9,696 nt of DNA from NCBI GenBank assembly GCA_964370795.1, contig CAYJME010000121.1, positions 1-9,696 on the forward strand, given 5' to 3'. Both the position numbers and the translations under genes were made by a program. A model generated the notes under the pieces. The model worked only from the letters and a program-made list of their open reading frames with translations. It did no database searches and was not told the DNA's origin. Positions 6,370 through 9,696 of the stretch are shown here, in pieces. Position 1 is the stretch's first letter. Every line of letters begins with the position of its first letter. The DNA comes from JAHFOW01 sp964370795. GTDB taxonomy: Bacteria > Planctomycetota > Brocadiia > Brocadiales > Brocadiaceae.

Positions 6370-6981
6370 TTAAGGGTTTTTGCATCGTACAAGCCGGCAC
6401 ATCTCCAGAAAATTAACCCGCCGCTCTGACTCTATTGAAAGATGGGCGCTTTTCAATAATTCATCAAGGTCGACATGCTTTCCCAAACCCAGTTTGTCTC
6501 TGAGGGGTGAGATAAATTTCTCAAAACGGGAAATAATCGGGTTATTGCATCCTGTATAATTTAAAATAAAAATCTCTCCGTTCCTCTTACAAACCCTTTT
6601 TATTTCATTTAATACCTTTAACGGTTCCGGCACCACCGTAATGACATGAGATGCAAAGACCTTATCAAATGTATTATCTGCAAAGGCCATGGATGTTGCA
6701 TCCATATTATAAAGTTCCACATTCGATAATTTGTAATGATCTTTTTTTGCCTCCGCTTTATCCAACATGTCCTGGCTAACGTCAATACCAACCACACGGG
6801 ATGTCCTGGGATACAAAGGAAGCGATAATCCCGTGCCTACGCCCACCTCGAGAATAGATTCGTGAGGTTTTATCTCCATCATGCGGAAAGCTACGTATCT
6901 GCCGTGTTCGAAAATTTTTCCAAAGAAGGCGTCATAAATCCACGCATACAAAGAATATACTCGTTTAATGTGTTCACTCAT
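6370..6981 (-). CDS. Class I SAM methyltransferase, probable phosphatidylethanolamine N-methyltransferase (PmtA-like)
   Basis: SAM-dependent methyltransferase with Rossmann fold. Seen in 203 residues: an N-terminal YSLYAWIYDAFFGKIFEHGR segment (9-28), motif I ILEVGVGTGL (43-52), the acidic post-I loop GIDVS (65-69), MDATSMAF (93-100), and FDKVFASHVITVVPEP (105-120), then RVCKRNGEIFILN (129-141). The YD...F..GR start together with LEVGVGTGLSLPLYP and VITVVP recall the Rhodobacter-type PmtA, which methylates PE stepwise to phosphatidylcholine; UbiE/MenG-like enzymes are the main alternative. It is last in the leftward receiver-dacB-methyltransferase series, 8 bases after the dacB stop, with no clear Shine-Dalgarno. 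psd elsewhere in the window supplies PE, which fits but does not prove the substrate. Confidence 0.8.
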   Translation of the reverse strand: MSEHIKRVYSLYAWIYDAFFGKIFEHGRYVAFRMMEIKPHESILEVGVGTGLSLPLYPRTSRVVGIDVSQDMLDKAEAKKDHYKLSNVELYNMDATSMAFADNTFDKVFASHVITVVPEPLKVLNEIKRVCKRNGEIFILNYTGCNNPIISRFEKFISPLRDKLGLGKHVDLDELLKSAHLSIESERRVNFLEMCRLVRCKNP

Positions 6982-6989
6982 AGGTAGTT

Positions 6990-8480
6990 TTAATTATAGA
7001 AATCAGCCAATGTCTTACAAATATCGTCCTGTATTTTCACGGCATTACTCAGATTTTTAACACTGTTCATCAAAATTGAAAAGGCCAGGGTGTCTCCATC
7101 GTCTGTATCGATATAACCGGAAAGTGCAGACGTCGCTGCAATATATCCGGTCTTTGCATGTATTCTCCCCGCGTACTGCGGTGAGCTCATACGCCCGCGC
7201 AATCCACCGTCTGTACCAGATATAGGTAAAGAATCATAAAGAACCTTTCCGTGGGGATGTTTATACATATATCCCAGAATTCTGGTTATTATTTTGGGTG
7301 AAAGTCTGTTGCCTTTTGACAAACCACATCCATCTTCAATATGATATTCATGGGGTGGAATGTCCAACTTCTCAAGAAAATCCTGCAATACCTCCAGGCC
7401 CGCCACTAAGCTCCCCTCTCCCTTAACATGCACTCCTAACGTTTTAAGTATCTGTTCCGCATAAAAATTCTGACTGCGCTTATTGGTTACGGTAATAGTC
7501 TGTTTGAGGGTAGAAATTGTCTCTGCAATCTCTTTTGAAACAGCATCGCGAGAACCCTCTTTATCGGCTAACCAGATATTTCCTTCAACAATAATACCGT
7601 TCCTTTCAAGCGTTTCCTTAAATACCGTCGCAAGGTAAAGGGCGGGATTTTTTACGGTTACCCACTTTTTTTCAGGCGATGCGCCTATCCAGAATTTACC
7701 TTTAACAAATATCTGATTTGTTCCAGGTTTCCGATAAATAGAATAGTTGTGTTCCTTTTTATTGGCTGTATATATACAATTATTAAAAAGAGTAACGTAT
7801 GCCGTATTTGGCTCAACCAATAACGATACGATCTTTCCCGGCAACTTATTGGGAACAAAGGTAATGTCAATACAGTTATCATTGAAGGATAATCCACAGG
7901 TTGGGGCGCAATACCATTCCGATGATTGATTTTCCGGCCACTGCGGATTTGTATCCACACGGTCGAAAATACTATCGTCGGCAATTATATCTCCTGTGAC
8001 CTTACGAATTCCCATAGTTTTGACCGCATTTGCCCATGATTCAGGGACAGCTAATATATTCCCATCATAAAATCTGCCGGAAATATTAGGGTCCCCGCTG
8101 CCTTTGATTATAATATTTCCTTTCAGTTCACCGGATAACGTTATAAAACCATCAGTTTTGACACTTGTTTTATATTCAAAGTCAGGTCCCAAATACTCTA
8201 ATGCGGCTGACGTGGTAAGAAGCTTCATGTTTGAGGCTATACAAAATAAATCGTCATCACGGTAATTGAAAAGGAGCTTATTTTTTTTTAAAGATACAAT
8301 ACTGATACCACACGATACCTTCCGCAGGTCTAAATTTTTTAGTAAGAGTTGTAACCGCTCACTAAAATCAGACGAATAAGAAGTATTTGCCTCAGGCGGT
8401 ACTCCAAAAAATACACTGAAAATGAAGAACAAGAGTATAGTATTAAAACATACTTTTATAATGAATCCACGGTATTGCAT
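6990..8480 (-). CDS. dacB: D-alanyl-D-alanine carboxypeptidase/endopeptidase, PBP4 type (peptidase S13)
   Basis: Periplasmic penicillin-binding protein that removes the terminal D-Ala from, or cuts cross-links in, peptidoglycan. Seen in 496 residues: an N-terminal hydrophobic segment (about 8-27; signal peptide or anchor, possible cut near PPEA at 31), the nucleophile motif SNMK (S83, K86), the large inserted domain region typical of this class (about 110-330), the second active-site block DGCGLSKGN (383-391), SGTDGGLRGR (421-430) and KTG (443-445). All three S13 active-site boxes are present, so activity is expected. The first residue after DG in block two is Cys where Ser is usual; this is not a catalytic position. 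The start ATG has no obvious Shine-Dalgarno and lies 19 bases after the receiver gene, suggesting co-transcription. It implies a peptidoglycan-bearing cell. Confidence 0.92.
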   Translation of the reverse strand: MQYRGFIIKVCFNTILLFFIFSVFFGVPPEANTSYSSDFSERLQLLLKNLDLRKVSCGISIVSLKKNKLLFNYRDDDLFCIASNMKLLTTSAALEYLGPDFEYKTSVKTDGFITLSGELKGNIIIKGSGDPNISGRFYDGNILAVPESWANAVKTMGIRKVTGDIIADDSIFDRVDTNPQWPENQSSEWYCAPTCGLSFNDNCIDITFVPNKLPGKIVSLLVEPNTAYVTLFNNCIYTANKKEHNYSIYRKPGTNQIFVKGKFWIGASPEKKWVTVKNPALYLATVFKETLERNGIIVEGNIWLADKEGSRDAVSKEIAETISTLKQTITVTNKRSQNFYAEQILKTLGVHVKGEGSLVAGLEVLQDFLEKLDIPPHEYHIEDGCGLSKGNRLSPKIITRILGYMYKHPHGKVLYDSLPISGTDGGLRGRMSSPQYAGRIHAKTGYIAATSALSGYIDTDDGDTLAFSILMNSVKNLSNAVKIQDDICKTLADFYN

Positions 8481-8499
8481 AACTCATGAACAGAAAATG

Positions 8500-8919
8500 T
8501 TATTTTTTACTTTTAGCAGATACCTTTGTTTTTTTGGGTGGGGGCGGGGCAAAGAGAAGTTCTAATAATTGATCAATTTTTTGCAGAATCACCATATTCT
8601 CCACAGGTTTCTCAATAAATTCGTATACACCTGCCTTTATCGCGGCTGATTTGATACGTTTTGATTTTTGATTGCCCAGCATAATGACCGGTAAGTCAGG
8701 ACATAACTTCTTCATTTCCTGTAAAATTTCAACGCCAGAAATCTCATGAACTGTTGCGCCGATAATTGCAACATCCATTTTCCTCTCAAGAAGTATGGTA
8801 ATACCCACTTGTTTATTAAGGGCTACTTCAGTTTCATAACCATACAATTCTAACAGGTCCCTTAACGAATCTACTGTTTGCCGTTCATCATCTATAATCA
8901 GAATCCTTGCAGAAGGCAT
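8500..8919 (-). CDS. Stand-alone receiver domain lacking the phospho-acceptor aspartate
   Basis: A 139-residue CheY-like receiver with no output domain. Seen: ILIIDDE with the acidic pair D10/D11, a helix-rich body, and the conserved lysine K104 in FIEKP (101-105). At the site where the phosphorylated Asp normally sits (end of strand 3, before the loop to ISGVEIL) the sequence is AIIGATV with G54; the codon is GGC (8760-8758), one base from GAC. The usual Thr/Ser after strand 4 is also replaced (VIMLG, G82). This predicts a receiver that cannot be phosphorylated in the ordinary way, acting perhaps as an adaptor. A Pro/Lys-rich tail (APPPPKK onward, 124-139) is unusual for the family. The start ATG has AAGGGG about 5 bases upstream. 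It heads the series with dacB and the methyltransferase; no histidine kinase is nearby. Confidence 0.88.
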   Translation of the reverse strand: MPSARILIIDDERQTVDSLRDLLELYGYETEVALNKQVGITILLERKMDVAIIGATVHEISGVEILQEMKKLCPDLPVIMLGNQKSKRIKSAAIKAGVYEFIEKPVENMVILQKIDQLLELLFAPPPPKKTKVSAKSKK

Positions 8920-9030
8920 ATAACCCCTTTCATTTTCTTTGTCAAATTAAAATGCAAGGTACCGTAAAACTATCGTAGTTACTGGGACAGCATAGAGAAG
9001 AGAATGGAAACATTTCTTTTTCATTAATTT

Positions 9031-9051
9031 AAAAAAATATCCCGGATATTT
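9031..9051 (-). terminator. Possible weak rho-independent terminator of smpB
   Basis: Read leftward, AAATATCC and GGATATTT (9051-9044 and 9042-9035) form an AT-rich stem whose real loop must include the central CCGGG. It runs into continuous T residues (down to 9031). It lies 15 bases past the smpB stop. The stem is weak. The rest of the 146-base gap to the receiver gene shows no clear promoter. Confidence 0.4.
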
Positions 9052-9065
9052 CCAGAAACTTACCA

Positions 9066-9503
9066 TTATCGCATGGCTCGTTGAATTTCTCTTTCTATAT
9101 CACGTTTTTTAATATCATCACGTTTGTCAACCATTGTTTTACCCTTAACCAGCGCTAGTTCTACCTTAACAATACCATCTTTAAAATAGAGTGATAAAGG
9201 CACCATTGTATACCCCTTTTGCTTTATCTTCCCGGCTATTTTGTTAATCTCTTTCTTATGTAAAAGGAGCTTTCTGACCCTTTTTGGTTCATGGTTATCC
9301 CTGTTCCCCTGTTTATATTGTCCAATATGCATTTCGTAGAGAAAAATCTCCCCATTGTCGAGATGGGCAAAACTTTCATTGATACTTACGTCTCTGTTCC
9401 GGATGGCTTTAACCTCCGTTCCTGTCAGGACAATGCCCGTCTCTACTTTTTCGAGGATTTCATATTGAAAATGCGCTTTCCTGTTTCTTGCTATAACATC
9501 CAT
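9066..9503 (-). CDS. smpB: SsrA-binding protein SmpB
   Basis: Binds tmRNA and brings it to stalled ribosomes in trans-translation. The 145-residue product is collinear with the family: NRKAHFQYEI (7-16), GIVLTGTEVKAIR (23-35), FLYEMHIGQYKQG (54-66), RKLLLHKKEI (77-86), GYTMVPLSLYF (97-107), VELALVKGKTMVDKRD (114-129) and a basic C-terminal helix (131-145) that in known SmpB occupies the mRNA channel. I chose the ATG at 9503; an in-frame TTG two codons upstream (9509) is possible, and neither has a strong Shine-Dalgarno. The gene is divergent from tRNA-Leu. The tmRNA gene itself is not in the window. Confidence 0.96.
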   Translation of the reverse strand: MDVIARNRKAHFQYEILEKVETGIVLTGTEVKAIRNRDVSINESFAHLDNGEIFLYEMHIGQYKQGNRDNHEPKRVRKLLLHKKEINKIAGKIKQKGYTMVPLSLYFKDGIVKVELALVKGKTMVDKRDDIKKRDIEREIQRAMR

Positions 9504-9550
9504 TCTCAATTACCATTAAATATTGCCAAATAACTTAAAAATACTCAAGA

Positions 9551-9579
9551 ATCATAGCATAGTATTTTAATGAATTCAA
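9551..9579 (-). promoter_or_regulatory. Sigma70-type promoter for smpB
   Basis: Read leftward: -35 TTGAAT (9579-9574, 4 of 6), 17-base spacer, -10 TATGAT (9556-9551, 5 of 6). Transcription would start near 9544, about 40 bases before the ATG. Confidence 0.5.
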
Positions 9580-9599
9580 GATTGATTTATAAAAATTCA

Positions 9600-9628
9600 T
9601 TGACTTGACATGTTGTTTTTCTTAGAAT
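9600..9628 (+). promoter_or_regulatory. Promoter for tRNA-Leu
   Basis: -35 TTGACT (9600-9605, 5 of 6), 17-base spacer, -10 TAGAAT (9623-9628, 5 of 6). Transcription would start near 9635, a few bases before the mature tRNA 5' end. An overlapping TTGACA at 9605-9610 has only a poor -10 (TTTACT) that nearly touches the tRNA. Confidence 0.55.
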
Positions 9629-9637
9629 TTACTAATC

Positions 9638-9696
9638 GCCGAAGTGGCGGAATTGGCAGACGCGCTAGATTCAGGGTCTAGTCCCGGCAACGGGGT
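9638..9696 (+). tRNA. tRNA-Leu (anticodon CAG), cut by the window edge
   Basis: The 5' acceptor strand is GCCGAAG (9638-9644), followed by a D arm closed by GCG/CGC (9647-9649, 9661-9663). The anticodon stem CTAGA/TCTAG (9665-9669, 9677-9681) carries the loop TTCAGGG, placing the anticodon CAG at 9672-9674, which reads the leucine codon CUG. The start of a long variable arm with CCCG/CGGG pairing (9683-9686, 9691-9694) marks it as class II, as expected for Leu. The T arm and 3' acceptor strand lie beyond the window. Confidence 0.95.

Noticed and set aside
8917..8945. Leftward TTGACA-N17-TATATG as promoter of the receiver gene
   Set aside because: The -10 would overlap the start codon and place the transcript start inside the gene.
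8968..8980. Small hairpin AACTA-TCG-TAGTT upstream of the receiver gene
   Set aside because: A 5-bp stem with a 3-base loop in AT-rich DNA is expected by chance.

Overview
The window looks like an ordinary chromosomal stretch from an AT-leaning, Gram-negative-type bacterium. The gene content (short membrane-anchored phosphatidylserine decarboxylase, a PmtA-like methyltransferase, secreted proteins with Sec signals, a PBP4-type peptidase) and the sequence style suggest a planctomycete, possibly an anammox-type one (Brocadia/Kuenenia relatives). That assignment is an inference from recalled resemblance and was not tested by any search.

Layout. Positions 1-124 are non-coding and carry a short GC-rich inverted repeat. 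A phosphatidylserine decarboxylase gene (psd) reads leftward from 784. It is divergent from a rightward three-gene unit, eno - ftsB/divIC-like - proA (1179-4436), whose reading frames overlap end to start. The 394-base psd/eno gap holds a striking array of 14-bp units arranged as a hairpin, then a good sigma70-type promoter. Converging on proA is a secreted protein with a carboxypeptidase-regulatory-like beta-sandwich domain (leftward, 4494-5228). A 300-base AT-rich divergent region with two tandem promoters and a palindrome follows. Next comes an unrecognised secreted protein (5529-6260), closed by a strong rho-independent terminator.

The remainder reads leftward. A stand-alone receiver domain (8919-8500) is followed by a PBP4-type D-Ala-D-Ala carboxypeptidase (dacB, 8480-6990) and a PE N-methyltransferase-like gene (6981-6370). 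The gaps are 19 and 8 bases, so this is probably one operon. Upstream of it lies smpB (9503-9066), leftward, divergent from a class II tRNA-Leu(CAG) gene cut off by the right edge.

Functionally the window mixes core metabolism (enolase, proline synthesis), envelope work (PE synthesis, a possible PE-to-PC methylation step, peptidoglycan trimming, a divisome-type membrane protein) and translation (SmpB trans-translation rescue, tRNA-Leu). I see no defence system, CRISPR, prophage or transposase. The points most worth a second look are the receiver that lacks its phospho-accepting aspartate, the extended two-helix FtsB/DivIC-like protein overlapped by eno and proA, and the 14-bp repeat hairpin. 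I do not see convincing evidence of a wholly new system.
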